A stretch of 64,000 nt of DNA from Bacteroidota bacterium (GCA_016718805.1 JADKCP010000001.1:682001-746000); one strand, 5' to 3'. Numbered from the stretch's first letter, positions 32,936 through 42,971 are shown. Notes: generated by a model not told the origin, from the letters alone. Numbers and translations: made by a program.

Positions 32936-33934
32936 TTATTTACGAATTACCGACTCAACCCAAGATTTCCCCCAGTTTTCCAGCTCTTCGGTACTCCACA
33001 ATTCCGGATAAAAAATTCGTTTTTGAAAACGCGGAGGCAGGTATTTTTGCCAGTTGGTTCCTCCCGTTGCAGGTACATCCGAATCTTCGGTAGATAAATA
33101 GCGGGCAGCACTTTTGTAATGACACAAAGGCCAGTTTACATTTACATTTACATCTAATTGACGCAAGGCATTTATAACATCTTCGCTTTGTCGATCGTCA
33201 GTGCTTAGCGACAAATACTTTTGCCACACATTTTTGGTTTTATACAAATGCGCCAAACCTAAAAACTGTTCGGTATATTTTTTTTCAAATTGCTTTAATG
33301 TCAGTGTTTTTTTGCCGGTTGCCAGTTCTGTTGCACCTTGTTTCCAGTAAATGTGCTCAAACATTTTTTCAATACTTGCAGTTTTTGCATCCAGGGTAGG
33401 TCGTACTTCTTTATCAACCAAATAAAATAAATCGGTACTGCACATTTCAATCATCCGGTATTGAGCACTTTGAAATCCACTGGCAGGTAATAATGCCATG
33501 CGGTAAGTTAAAAATTGCTCTTTTTCCATACCATCAATCATGATGTCGAAACTTTTGGTAAGTGCTTCAAAATAGCGATTGATGCGAGTTACACGCTTTA
33601 CAAAAAAATCTTTGTCGAGAGTTTCCTTCCAACCTTTGTCGTGTCCGTTTTTTTCGACGATGCGACCATTATTCGCAATTTGCTCCAATTCGTGCAAGGA
33701 CAATTTAAAATACAGTTCAGTAATTTGATGATAAATGATAAAAATTAACTCATCCGGAAAATCAGTTTTAGGATTCTGTAAAGTGAGCAATTTATCAACG
33801 TGCACATAATCCCAATAAGTCAGATAATTGCTAATTAACAAGCCATCTAAATAGGACTTTAAATCTTGTCCCATGGCTTGGTATTTATCGTCGAGTAAAT
33901 TTATTTTTTGAATAATATCAGGGCTGAGTTCCAT
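32936..33934 (-). CDS. kynA: Tryptophan 2,3-dioxygenase
   Basis: The 332-residue heme enzyme opens the indole ring of tryptophan to N-formylkynurenine, the first step of the kynurenine pathway. Motifs are LISNYLTYWDYVHVDKLL, FIIYHQITELYFKLSLHELE, LLPASGFQSAQYRMIE and a C-terminal GGTNWQKYLPP block, as in the family. The length is close to the usual 280-330 residues. No other kynurenine-pathway genes are in the window. Confidence 0.9.
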   Translation of the reverse strand: MELSPDIIQKINLLDDKYQAMGQDLKSYLDGLLISNYLTYWDYVHVDKLLTLQNPKTDFPDELIFIIYHQITELYFKLSLHELEQIANNGRIVEKNGHDKGWKETLDKDFFVKRVTRINRYFEALTKSFDIMIDGMEKEQFLTYRMALLPASGFQSAQYRMIEMCSTDLFYLVDKEVRPTLDAKTASIEKMFEHIYWKQGATELATGKKTLTLKQFEKKYTEQFLGLAHLYKTKNVWQKYLSLSTDDRQSEDVINALRQLDVNVNVNWPLCHYKSAARYLSTEDSDVPATGGTNWQKYLPPRFQKRIFYPELWSTEELENWGKSWVESVIRK

Positions 33935-34022
33935 AAAATTGTGTTTACTGACAAAAATAGAAATATTAATTAGCTGCCGAACTGATTGTAATCAGTTATT
34001 TCAAACGATTACTCGCTAATGC

Positions 34023-34814
34023 TTAATCAGAAATTTTGGAAATGGGGGAGGCTAAACCTGAGTAGGACTGTAAATCCATTTTTATTGAACCAACCAATAT
34101 TTCAGCTTGAGCCCTGACAGGAATATGATTCGCATCATCGGTAATCCATACATTTAAATCTTCTTCCTTCTTAAACACGCGACCTTTTTGTACCACCGGA
34201 CGAAATTTTAAGCATTTAAATACACCAAGATCCGTTTCAATGGTTTCTTTTCCGATGTATTTTATTTTCATTTCAAAAATTTCATTATCCACAAAACTTG
34301 GTATCGTAAATATATCGCCTTCCTTGGCTTTGCTGTAATCGATACATCTTGAATAATAGAAAGAGGAGAGCATATCTTGCACATTATCTGGAGTTTCGAA
34401 ATGCTTGCCATCTGCGATTACTTTATTTTGAAAAGGATTAAACACATAATTCTGGTTGATTTTATAACCACCTTCATCTACCCGTCTTAAAAATACCCAA
34501 GGTACAATGGCTTCGGCATCAATAAAGGTTTCGTAGCGATCACGAACTTTAAAAAACCAGTCAAATGCACCGCGACTTTTTCCGGTCCCAACAATGTGAA
34601 ATGCGTCTCGGTTACCATATTTTTTTTCTTCATCCAATACTTCAAGTCTGGCAATACCGGCATCAATTATTCCATAATGCACACGGTAAGTAATAACCTC
34701 ACCCTTTTTAAATGCATTGTTTTGAATACTACGTAATTCCTGTGCTTTAGTGGTTGAAATAAAAATCAAACTAAGCATTAAAACAAGTTTCAGTAGCTTA
34801 TTGATAGTTTTCAT
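34023..34814 (-). CDS. DUF3108 domain exported protein
   Basis: I start at ATG 34814 (MKTINKLLKLVLMLSLIFIS), which gives a clean signal peptide cleaved near TKAQ; the longer frame to 34859 would put 15 charged residues ahead of it. The mature part shows FKKGEVITYRVHYGIIDAG and YETFIDAEAIVPWVFLRRVD, the DUF3108 pattern. Members are periplasmic proteins of unknown function, common in Bacteroidota. It lies between leuS and the dioxygenase gene on the same strand. Confidence 0.85.
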   Translation of the reverse strand: MKTINKLLKLVLMLSLIFISTTKAQELRSIQNNAFKKGEVITYRVHYGIIDAGIARLEVLDEEKKYGNRDAFHIVGTGKSRGAFDWFFKVRDRYETFIDAEAIVPWVFLRRVDEGGYKINQNYVFNPFQNKVIADGKHFETPDNVQDMLSSFYYSRCIDYSKAKEGDIFTIPSFVDNEIFEMKIKYIGKETIETDLGVFKCLKFRPVVQKGRVFKKEEDLNVWITDDANHIPVRAQAEILVGSIKMDLQSYSGLASPISKISD

Positions 34815-34915
34815 TTTTAATTTTTTTTTTGCGGGCGACTTACTCAAAAAATAAGCCAAGCTTTAACATTTGAATAAGTTGAGTTATTTCCACAAGTTTC
34901 ATTCGAAGTTAAGGC

Positions 34916-37702
34916 TTACATTACAATATTCACAATTTTACCAGGAACAATAATTATTTTTTTCGGCGCTTTTCCTTCCAGTACTTTTTGAGTTTGATCG
35001 AGTGCAAGTACAGCCTTTTCGAGGTCTTCCTTGCTTAGCGACAATTCAAACTCATAATTAAATTTTGTTTTACCATTGAATGAGATAGGATAATTGAACG
35101 AATTTTCAATTAAGTATTCATCGTTGCATACTGGAAATGCGGCATAAGTAATGGATTCACTATGACCTAGTTTTTCCCATAATTCTTCGGCAATGTGAGG
35201 AGCGTAAGGTGCAACCAGCACTGCCAAAGGCTCAAGTATTTCGCGTTTGTTGCATTTGGCATCGGTTAATTCATTCACACAAATCATAAAATTGCTGACT
35301 GATGTGTTGAAGGAAAAACGCTCAATATCCTCAGTAATTTTTTTAATGGTTTTGTGTAAAGTTTTTAATTCAGACTTGTTGGCAGCTTCCTCAGTAACCA
35401 ACCATTGTTCATCTTTTTGATATAATCTCCAAAGCTTGCGCAAAAAGTTGGAAACACCTGTAATTCCATTGGTATTCCATGGTTTGCTAAGTTCAAGTGG
35501 GCCTAAAAACATTTCGTACAAACGCAATGCATCAGCACCGTATTGTTCCACCATTAAATCAGGACTAACCACGTTCCACTTTGATTTCGACATTTTTTCA
35601 ACTTCATGTCCACAAAGGTATTTCCCATCTTCTAACAAAAATTCGGCATTCGCATAATCGCTACGCCATTGTTTGAAAGCTTCAATATCCAACACGGAAT
35701 TATGCACGATATTTACATCCACATGCAAAGCACTTACTTGGTGCTTATCTTTTAAACCGGCAGAAACAAAGGTGTTAGTGCCATTTATGCGATACACAAA
35801 TGCACTGGTGCCTTGTATCATCCCCTGATTAATTAATTTTTTGGCTGGTTCAGTTATTGAAATACACCCTAAATCGTTTAAAAATTTTGTCCAAAAGCGC
35901 ACATAAAGCAAATGGCCTGTTGCATGTTCACTTCCACCAATGTACAAATCCACTTCTTTCCAATAATCAAGCGCTTCTTTTGATGCGAATGAGGTAGTGT
36001 TTCCGGCATCCATGTATCGCAAGAAATACCAGCTACTGCCTGCCCACCCAGGCATGGTACTGTATTCGTACTCGTAAACACCTTTGTATTTCCAGTCCTT
36101 AGCGCGAGCCAAAGGAGGCTCTCCTGTTTCGGTAGGCAAGTAGGTATCTACTTCCGGCAACAGTAAAGGCAATTCGTTCTCAGCTAACACATATGGAATT
36201 CCATCTTTGTAATATACCGGTATTGGTTCGCCCCAATAGCGTTGTCTACCAAAAATAGCATCTCGCAAGCGGTAGTTGGTTTTACCTTTTCCAATGCCTT
36301 TTTCTTCAATTTTGCTGATTATTTTCTTTAAAGCGGCCTTCACTTCTAAACCATTCAAAAAGTCAGAATTGATAATGGTACCTTCTTTACCATCGAAGGA
36401 TTCTTTTTCAAAGTCCCAATTACCTGCGGGTTGAATAACAATTGGTTTGGATAAATTAAAATGCGAAGCAAAAGCATAATCGCGTGAATCATGCGCCGGT
36501 ACAGCCATAACCGCACCTGTTCCATACCCAGCAAGCACATAGTCGCCTACCCAAATTGGAATTTTTGCACCTGTAAATGGATGATCCGCATATGCACCTG
36601 TAAAAACTCCTGTAATTTTTTTAACATCACTCATACGGTCGCGTTCACTGCGGTTGGTGGCATAGGTAATATATTCGTCAATTGCAGATTTTTGTTCAGC
36701 AGTGCAAATTTTTTGAACCAACTCATGCTCCGGAGCGAGGGTTAAAAAAGAAACTCCAAATACAGTATCGGGACGCGTTGTAAATACTTCTATTACATCT
36801 TTGCTTCCGGCTATATTAAAATTGATGCTCGAACCTTCTGATTTTCCAATCCAGTTTCTTTGTGCTTCTTTAATGCTTTCAGTCCAATCAATGCCTTCCA
36901 AATCATTGAGCAATCTTTCTGCATAAGCAGTAATACGCAAACACCATTGACGCATTAATTTACGCTCAACAGGATAACCACCCCGTTCACTAACGCCATC
37001 CTTAACTTCTTCATTGGCAAGCACAGTTCCTAGTTTAGGGCACCAGTTAACCATGGTGTCAGTTAAATAAGCCAAACGAAACTGCTGTAAAATTTGTTCT
37101 TTGGTTGCTGCACTAAAATCTTTCCATTGCTGTGCGCTAAATCCATCGTGATACAACTCAAGGTCGCCGGTAAGCACATTGTCGGGAGTACCTTTAAAAC
37201 CAACTGTTTCAAATTGATGAATTAAAATTTCAATTTTTTCGGCCTTGTTACTTGTGGGGTTATACCAGGAGTTAAATAATTGAATAAAAATCCACTGCGT
37301 CCATTTGTAATAAGCTGCATCTGAAGTGCGCACTTCTCGCTCCCAATCAAACGAAAATCCTAATTTGTCTAATTGTTCACGGTATCGAGCAATGTTTGTT
37401 TTAGTAGTAATTTCAGGATGTTGCCCGGTTTGAATTGCATATTGTTCGGCTGGCAAACCAAAGGAATCGTATCCCATAGGATGCAACACGTTAAAACCTT
37501 TGTGACGCTTGTAACGTGAATAAATATCGGATGCAATGTATCCAAGCGGATGACCTACGTGCAAACCTGCTCCACTAGGGTAGGGGAACATATCGAGCAC
37601 ATAATATTTGGGTTTATCGGTTGAAACCGGGGTGCGAAATGTTTTTTTTTCAGCCCAGTGTTTTTGCCATTTTTTTTCGACTTCACTAAAATTGTATTCC
37701 AT
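34916..37702 (-). CDS. leuS: Leucyl-tRNA synthetase
   Basis: A class I synthetase of 928 residues from ATG 37702 (MEYNFSEVEKKWQKHW), the conserved N-terminus; seven further codons upstream are open. It has the HIGH motif as GLHVGHPLGY, the CP1 editing domain (VFTTRPDTVFGVSFL), and KMSKS in HEVEKMSKSKWNVV. The C-terminal anticodon-binding domain ends in IIIVPGKIVNIVM. It charges tRNA-Leu in the cytoplasm. It is divergent from ftsX. Confidence 0.97.
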   Translation of the reverse strand: MEYNFSEVEKKWQKHWAEKKTFRTPVSTDKPKYYVLDMFPYPSGAGLHVGHPLGYIASDIYSRYKRHKGFNVLHPMGYDSFGLPAEQYAIQTGQHPEITTKTNIARYREQLDKLGFSFDWEREVRTSDAAYYKWTQWIFIQLFNSWYNPTSNKAEKIEILIHQFETVGFKGTPDNVLTGDLELYHDGFSAQQWKDFSAATKEQILQQFRLAYLTDTMVNWCPKLGTVLANEEVKDGVSERGGYPVERKLMRQWCLRITAYAERLLNDLEGIDWTESIKEAQRNWIGKSEGSSINFNIAGSKDVIEVFTTRPDTVFGVSFLTLAPEHELVQKICTAEQKSAIDEYITYATNRSERDRMSDVKKITGVFTGAYADHPFTGAKIPIWVGDYVLAGYGTGAVMAVPAHDSRDYAFASHFNLSKPIVIQPAGNWDFEKESFDGKEGTIINSDFLNGLEVKAALKKIISKIEEKGIGKGKTNYRLRDAIFGRQRYWGEPIPVYYKDGIPYVLAENELPLLLPEVDTYLPTETGEPPLARAKDWKYKGVYEYEYSTMPGWAGSSWYFLRYMDAGNTTSFASKEALDYWKEVDLYIGGSEHATGHLLYVRFWTKFLNDLGCISITEPAKKLINQGMIQGTSAFVYRINGTNTFVSAGLKDKHQVSALHVDVNIVHNSVLDIEAFKQWRSDYANAEFLLEDGKYLCGHEVEKMSKSKWNVVSPDLMVEQYGADALRLYEMFLGPLELSKPWNTNGITGVSNFLRKLWRLYQKDEQWLVTEEAANKSELKTLHKTIKKITEDIERFSFNTSVSNFMICVNELTDAKCNKREILEPLAVLVAPYAPHIAEELWEKLGHSESITYAAFPVCNDEYLIENSFNYPISFNGKTKFNYEFELSLSKEDLEKAVLALDQTQKVLEGKAPKKIIIVPGKIVNIVM

Positions 37703-37927
37703 ACAGCTACTTGTTCGTTTCACACGAATGTGAAAGGTTGATTTGAATTAATTTATGTTAGTTTGAATAGCCTAAGGATGATTCAAACCAAATTGATTTT
37801 GTACTTATTTTGGCTTGCGAAAGTAAGAAAAAAAGGGCTATACAAGGATGTATCTGAAGCATGCACTCATTGGCAGATACAATTTTTTATTACTTTAGCG
37901 CAAATTTAAAATCAGCTTCGTAGTTTA

Positions 37928-38806
37928 ATGTCAAGGAAAGAAGAAAAGTACGCATTAAGAAAATTAAAATCCTCCTATTTATCAACAGTTATCAGTGTTT
38001 CGCTGGTGTTGTTTATGTTGGGATTATTAGGATTAATTTTATTGCATACCAAAAAACTTTCTGATTATGTTAAGGAAAATATAGGACTGACAGTAGTTTT
38101 AAAGGATTCAATCAGAGAGGCCGATATTAACCAGTTTCAAAAATCGCTTGATGCTACGCACTATGTAAAATCAACGGAATTTGTAAACAAAGAACAAGCT
38201 GCAGAAACTTTGAAACAAGATTTGGGCGAAGATTTTATTCAGTTTTTAGGATATAATCCATTGTTGTCGAGCATTGACGTGCATTTGAAAGCAGATTTTG
38301 CGAATTCAGATAGCTTGCGATGGATTGAAAAGGAAATCACAAAAAATGTGAATGTAAAGGAGATTTATTATCAAAAATCGTTGGTTGATTTGGTGAACGA
38401 AAATGTAAAGAAAATAGGTTTGATAATTTTGGTATTCTCATCGCTTTTGCTGGTTATTTCCATTGCACTTATTAATAATTCTATACGGCTTTCAATTTAT
38501 AGTAAACGCTTCATTATTCGGACTATGCAGTTGGTTGGAGCTACACAAGGTTTTATTCGCAGGCCCTTTGTATTTAGTGGAATTCGCCATGGAATTTATG
38601 GAGCCTTAATAGCAATTGCATTACTTATTGGAATTATTTATTGGGCTCAAAGCGAAATTCCTGAATTAATTGTGTTGCAAGATGTTGATTTATTTGCTTC
38701 ATTATTTGGAATCGTGCTATTTTTGGGCATCTTTATTACCTGGATATGCACTTACTTTGCGGTGAGAAAATATTTGCGGTTAAAAACCGATGATTTGTAT
38801 TATTAA
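37928..38806 (+). CDS. ftsX: Cell division protein FtsX
   Basis: The 292-residue membrane protein has an N-terminal helix (residues 18-42), an extracytoplasmic domain (about 43-160) and three C-terminal helices (162-185, 215-235, 255-280), the FtsX layout. The motifs RTMQLVGATQGFIRRPFVFSG and IYWAQSEIPEL fit. With FtsE it regulates peptidoglycan hydrolases at the septum; ftsE is not in the window. It heads a plus-strand operon with DUF3098, uppP and the SPOUT methyltransferase. Confidence 0.92.
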   Translation: MSRKEEKYALRKLKSSYLSTVISVSLVLFMLGLLGLILLHTKKLSDYVKENIGLTVVLKDSIREADINQFQKSLDATHYVKSTEFVNKEQAAETLKQDLGEDFIQFLGYNPLLSSIDVHLKADFANSDSLRWIEKEITKNVNVKEIYYQKSLVDLVNENVKKIGLIILVFSSLLLVISIALINNSIRLSIYSKRFIIRTMQLVGATQGFIRRPFVFSGIRHGIYGALIAIALLIGIIYWAQSEIPELIVLQDVDLFASLFGIVLFLGIFITWICTYFAVRKYLRLKTDDLYY

Positions 38807-38838
38807 TTTTTTGAAAACACAGTAAAAAGTAGAACACA

Positions 38839-39114
38839 ATGAGTAAAGATAAAAAATCAACTGCAGCTGCAGCCCCTGTTCACAAAGGAAAAAAGGAAGG
38901 ATTTGCTTTTGGTCCCGAAAATTACAAACTCATGATTATCGGATTAATTGTGCTTTTTAGCGGCTATTTATTAATGGTAGGTGGCGGTTCCGATGATCCT
39001 ACTGTATTTAATCCCGAAATTTTTAGTTTCCGCCGAATTACTTTGGCGCCAATTGTAATTTTAGTTGGCTTTGTGATAGTATTGATTTCTATCATGAAAA
39101 AGTCAAAATCATAG
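38839..39114 (+). CDS. DUF3098 small membrane protein
   Basis: The 91-residue protein has a charged N-terminus and two membrane helices (residues 32-47 and 69-86), with FAFGPENYKLMIIGL and DDPTVFNPEIFSFRRITLAP, the DUF3098 signature. The gene sits between ftsX and uppP in many Bacteroidota, which suggests a role in envelope or cell division. No enzymatic motif is visible. Confidence 0.88.
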   Translation: MSKDKKSTAAAAPVHKGKKEGFAFGPENYKLMIIGLIVLFSGYLLMVGGGSDDPTVFNPEIFSFRRITLAPIVILVGFVIVLISIMKKSKS

Positions 39115-39166
39115 CCCTTAGAAAAGTTTGCTAATCCTGCTAAGTTAGCCGGAATAATTCAAAAAC

Positions 39167-39961
39167 ATGACCCTAGTACAAGCAATACTCCTTGCTATTA
39201 TAGAAGGAATTACTGAGTTTTTGCCTATCTCGTCTACCGGGCACATGATTGTGGCTTCTTCTGTAATGGGAATTGCTTCCGATGATTTTACAAAGCTGTT
39301 TACCATTGCAATTCAATTGGGAGCAATACTTTCGGTGGTAGTGTTGTACTACAAAAAGTTTATTCAATCGTTTGATTTTTACAAGAAGTTACTTATCGCA
39401 TTTATACCGGCAGCGGTTATCGGCAAGCTACTCAATGATTATATTGATGCCTTGTTGGAGAATGTAGTTGTAGTTGCAATAAGTTTGCTCTTGGGGGGTG
39501 TTATATTACTGTTTATAGATAAATGGTTTCAAAAATCTGCGGAAAAGGGTGAAGAAATTCCTTCGGATGCAAGTGCTTTAAAAATAGGATTGTTTCAATG
39601 CATCGCTATGATACCTGGAGTGTCGCGCTCAGCAGCTAGTATAATTGGTGGACTTACCCAGAACCTTTCGCGCAAAGCAGCAGCCGAATTTTCCTTTTTT
39701 TTAGCTGTTCCAACTATGTTTGCGGCAACGGTTTATAAACTTTATAAGTATTTTAAAGATGGCGCAGTGTTAAATGCGGAGCAAATTAATTTATTTGTAT
39801 TAGGGAACTGTGTAGCATTTATTGTTGCATTATTGGCAATAAAGGGTTTTATAGGTTTCTTAAATAAAAACGGATTTAAGATTTTTGGTTATTACCGAAT
39901 AGCAGTAGGAATTCTTATTTTACTCTTACACTTCTTTCTGCATCCACTAACTTTAGTATAA
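39167..39961 (+). CDS. uppP: Undecaprenyl-diphosphate phosphatase
   Basis: The 264-residue polytopic membrane protein of the BacA/UppP family recycles the lipid carrier for peptidoglycan and other polymers. Motifs are EGITEFLPISSTGHM (residues 13-27) with the catalytic Glu, and PGVSRSAASIIGGLT (around 160). About eight membrane helices are predicted. It follows DUF3098 after 52 nt on the same strand. Confidence 0.96.
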   Translation: MTLVQAILLAIIEGITEFLPISSTGHMIVASSVMGIASDDFTKLFTIAIQLGAILSVVVLYYKKFIQSFDFYKKLLIAFIPAAVIGKLLNDYIDALLENVVVVAISLLLGGVILLFIDKWFQKSAEKGEEIPSDASALKIGLFQCIAMIPGVSRSAASIIGGLTQNLSRKAAAEFSFFLAVPTMFAATVYKLYKYFKDGAVLNAEQINLFVLGNCVAFIVALLAIKGFIGFLNKNGFKIFGYYRIAVGILILLLHFFLHPLTLV

Positions 39962-39982
39962 TTGGTGTTTGTTAGTGAAAAA

Positions 39983-40513
39983 ATGCGCAAAATCAGCAAC
40001 AGCGAACTCAACCGAATCTCTAAAGAAGCGTATAAAACATCACCAAAGTTACCCATCGTTGTGCTTCTTGATAATGTTCGTAGTCTCAACAATATTGGTT
40101 CAGCATTTCGAACGGCTGATGCTTTTTTAATTGAAGCGGTTTATTTGTGTGGTATAACAGCATGCCCGCCTCATGCCGAGATTAATAAGACAGCATTGGG
40201 TGCCCAGAATATAGTTTCATGGAACTATTATAAAACGGCTTCAGAAGCAGTCTTTGAATTAAAGCAAAAGGGTTATCGTGTGTGTGCCGTTGAACAAGCA
40301 GAACACAAAGTATATCTTCAGGATTTTATACCCTCTATTAACGAACCTTTAGCATTAGTTTTTGGAAACGAAGTAAAAGGTGTGGATGATGCTGTGATGC
40401 AAATGGTGGATACATGCATTGAAATTCCTCAGTTTGGTACCAAACACTCTTTAAATATTTCTGTGAGTATAGGAGTTGTTTTGTGGGATATTTGTTCCAA
40501 ACTAAGAAAATAA
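39983..40513 (+). CDS. TrmH-family (SPOUT) RNA methyltransferase
   Basis: I start at ATG 39983; a TTG at 39962 directly behind the uppP stop is possible. The 176-residue protein has the three SPOUT motifs: VLLDNVRSLNNIGSAFRTAD, LALVFGNEVKGVDDAVM and IPQFGTKHSLNISVSIGVVL. These build the knotted S-adenosylmethionine site of tRNA/rRNA 2'-O-ribose methyltransferases. Target RNA cannot be told from sequence. It is closely linked to uppP. Confidence 0.9.
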   Translation: MRKISNSELNRISKEAYKTSPKLPIVVLLDNVRSLNNIGSAFRTADAFLIEAVYLCGITACPPHAEINKTALGAQNIVSWNYYKTASEAVFELKQKGYRVCAVEQAEHKVYLQDFIPSINEPLALVFGNEVKGVDDAVMQMVDTCIEIPQFGTKHSLNISVSIGVVLWDICSKLRK

Positions 40514-40616
40514 TTTCCTTGGTATTAATTTGTGTGTAAGCAAAAGCAATCTTGTTGCTTAGCCCATATTTTCTATCTTTGCCATCCCTTTTGGAGGGAT
40601 TAACTGTTTGATTTTT

Positions 40617-42707
40617 ATGTCTGATTTTAAACGAACTATAGTTACTGCAGCCTTGCCCTATGCAAATGGTCCTGTGCATATTGGTCATTTAGCCGGTTGT
40701 TACTTACCTGCCGATGTGTACGTGCGTTATTTGCGATTGATGGGTGAAGATGTATTATTTATTTGCGGCAGCGATGAGCATGGTGTGCCCATTACAATTA
40801 AAGCAAAGGCATTGGGAATTAGTCCACAAGAAGTAGTGGATAAATACCACCACATCATGAAGAATTCGTTTGCAGAATTTGGGATTTCATTTGACCATTA
40901 TTCTCGTACTTCTGCAAAGGTGCATCATGAAACGGCATCCGAATTTTTTACTACGCTTTACACTAAAAATAAATTTACAGAGCAGGTTACTAAACAATAT
41001 TACGACGAAGAGCAAAAGCAATTTTTAGCAGATAGATACATCGAAGGAACATGCCCCAAATGTGGGAATGAGCATGCTTATGGTGATCAGTGCGAGCGAT
41101 GCGGCACATCTTTGAGCCCTATGGATTTAATTAATCCAAAGTCAAAATTGAGTGGAAATAAACCTGTTTTAAAGGAAACGAAACATTGGTTTTTACCTTT
41201 GAATGAGTATGCAGCAGATTTGCGAAAATGGATTTTAGAAGAGCATGCAAACGATTGGAAGAGCAATGTTTTAGGTCAATGCAAATCGTGGATTGATAGC
41301 GGCGATGGATTGCAACCACGTGCGATGACACGTGATTTAGATTGGGGAGTTCCAGTGCCACTGCCCGATTCGGAAGGAAAAGTTTTGTATGTATGGTTTG
41401 ATGCACCTATAGGTTATATCTCTGCAACCAAAGAATATTTTGCTGCTAAAAAGGGAAAGGAAGAAGAATGGAAAAAGTACTGGCAAAGTAAGGATTCACG
41501 CTTGATTCATTTTATTGGGAAAGACAATATTGTATTTCATTGCATTATTTTTCCGGCAATTTTAAAAGCACATGGCGATTATATTTTGCCGGACAATGTT
41601 CCTGCAAATGAATTTTTAAATTTAGAAGGAGATAAGCTTTCTACTTCGCGAAATTGGGCTGTTTGGTTACACGAATATTTACAAGAGTTTCCGCACAAGC
41701 AAGATGAATTACGTTTTGTGCTTACTTCTATTGCACCCGAAACGAAGGATAGTGAATTTACCTGGAAGGACTATCAGGCGCGCGTGAATAATGAACTGGT
41801 GGCCATATATGCCAATTTTGTAAATCGAGTGTTGGTATTGACACAAAAATACTACAACGGTATTGTGCCTCAATACAACGATTTGCATGACATTGATAAA
41901 AATCTATTAGAGCAAATCAAAGAAGCTAAGAAATCAATTAAGGAAAATATTGCCAATTATAAGTTACGCGATGCCTTGTCTGATTTAATAAATTTAGCTA
42001 GAAACGGGAATAAATATTTAGCGGATACTGAGCCTTGGAAGCTCATTAAAACGGATGAACAACGAGTGAAAACAATTCTTTATATGGGATTGGAAGTAAC
42101 CGCATTTTTAGCTGCTTTGAGTGAACCATTTTTGCCGCATACTTCACAGAAGATTTTGGAAATGCTTCAACTAAAAAAACTGAACTGGTCGAATGATTTG
42201 GAAGGTCAAATACTAGCACCCGGCCATCAGTTGGGAGAAGCAAAATTATTGTTTGAAAAAATTGAAGATGCGGCGGTTGAAGCACAAATTGCAAAGTTGC
42301 ATGCTCCTTCTGGTAATACAGTTGTTGAATCAGCGGCTGGATATGCTGCTTCTATATCCGAAGTTGCAGCACAAAAACCGGAAACAAGTTTTGATGATTT
42401 TTCAAAAATGGACATTCGTGTTGGTACAATTTTACAGGCCGAGCGTGTTCCCAAAACGGATAAGTTACTAAAGTTATTGATTGATACAGGTATTGATCAA
42501 CGTACTGTAGTTTCGGGTATTGCAGCAAATTTTAATCCTGAAAATATTGTTGGACAAAAGGTGAGTATTTTGGTGAATTTAGCACCTCGAAAAATTAAGG
42601 GAATAGAATCAAAGGGAATGATTTTGATGGCAGAGAATGCAGCAGGTGAGTTGGATTTTGTGGCACCATTTAAGGAGAATGTGAATAATGGATCGATGAT
42701 AAAATAG
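40617..42707 (+). CDS. metG: Methionyl-tRNA synthetase
   Basis: I start at ATG 40617 (MSDFKRTIVTAALPYANGPV); the TTG at 40608 is less likely. The 696-residue protein has the HIGH-type motif GPVHIGHLAG, a zinc knuckle (CPKCGNEHAYGDQCERCG), the KMSKS variant KLSTSRNW, the anticodon-binding helical domain, and a C-terminal tRNA-binding OB domain (FSKMDIRVGTILQAERVP). It charges initiator and elongator tRNA-Met. It is followed by tRNA-Arg after 18 nt. Confidence 0.97.
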   Translation: MSDFKRTIVTAALPYANGPVHIGHLAGCYLPADVYVRYLRLMGEDVLFICGSDEHGVPITIKAKALGISPQEVVDKYHHIMKNSFAEFGISFDHYSRTSAKVHHETASEFFTTLYTKNKFTEQVTKQYYDEEQKQFLADRYIEGTCPKCGNEHAYGDQCERCGTSLSPMDLINPKSKLSGNKPVLKETKHWFLPLNEYAADLRKWILEEHANDWKSNVLGQCKSWIDSGDGLQPRAMTRDLDWGVPVPLPDSEGKVLYVWFDAPIGYISATKEYFAAKKGKEEEWKKYWQSKDSRLIHFIGKDNIVFHCIIFPAILKAHGDYILPDNVPANEFLNLEGDKLSTSRNWAVWLHEYLQEFPHKQDELRFVLTSIAPETKDSEFTWKDYQARVNNELVAIYANFVNRVLVLTQKYYNGIVPQYNDLHDIDKNLLEQIKEAKKSIKENIANYKLRDALSDLINLARNGNKYLADTEPWKLIKTDEQRVKTILYMGLEVTAFLAALSEPFLPHTSQKILEMLQLKKLNWSNDLEGQILAPGHQLGEAKLLFEKIEDAAVEAQIAKLHAPSGNTVVESAAGYAASISEVAAQKPETSFDDFSKMDIRVGTILQAERVPKTDKLLKLLIDTGIDQRTVVSGIAANFNPENIVGQKVSILVNLAPRKIKGIESKGMILMAENAAGELDFVAPFKENVNNGSMIK

Positions 42708-42725
42708 AGGGATCAAATCACTATT

Positions 42726-42797
42726 GGCGCCATAGTTCAACGGATAGAATAGGAGTTTCCTAAACTCTTGATGTGGGTTCGATTCCCGCTGGGGCCA
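42726..42797 (+). tRNA. tRNA-Arg (anticodon CCU)
   Basis: A 72-nt tRNA: acceptor GGCGCCA with TGGGGCC, D-arm GTTCAACGGATAGAAT, anticodon arm GGAGT-TTCCTAA-ACTCT giving CCT, T-arm GTGGGTTCGATTCCCGC, discriminator A. The fourth acceptor pair is G4-G69, a mismatch where C4 would pair, while the rest is intact. CCA is not encoded. A terminator follows. The region behind it is accessory, so it may serve as an attachment site. Confidence 0.92.
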
Positions 42798-42810
42798 CTA
42801 CACTGTTGCG

Positions 42811-42852
42811 AAAGCCCTTGAAAAACACGCTTTTTCGAGGGCTTTGCTTTTT
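42811..42852 (+). terminator. Intrinsic terminator behind tRNA-Arg
   Basis: AAAGCCCT (42811-42818) and AGGGCTTT (42838-42845) form the stem, extended inward by AAAAA/TTTTT across a 2x2 mismatch. A T-run (TTTTTT, 42847-42852) follows, one base after the stem. It terminates the tRNA-Arg transcript and possibly that of metG. Confidence 0.85.
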
Positions 42853-42903
42853 TGGGTGTCGTTCTGGGTGTCGGTTGACCTTTGAAGAGCCGATAATCTT
42901 AAA

Positions 42904-42921
42904 TACCCCTATATAGGGGTA
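42904..42921. promoter_or_regulatory. Perfect 18-nt palindrome
   Basis: TACCCCTATATAGGGGTA reads the same on both strands. It lies in the gap between the tRNA-Arg terminator and the end of the minus-strand hypothetical gene. It could be an operator or a recombination-related site; there is no T-run. A related half-site-like ATAGGGGGTGG occurs at about 43707, upstream of the XRE gene. Confidence 0.45.
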
Positions 42922-42971
42922 TGTAAGAAGTTGTTGCAATACTGGATTTAATCTTGCGATCATTGTGAAAA

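Noticed and set aside
40545..40570. Third copy of the 32-nt repeat (GCAATCTTG near 40546)
   Set aside because: Only about nine bases match before the alignment breaks, so it is likely chance.
42760..42963. Minus-strand 67-residue frame ending in APAGIEPTSRV
   Set aside because: It is the reverse complement of tRNA-Arg, its terminator and the palindrome; a well-known kind of spurious gene.
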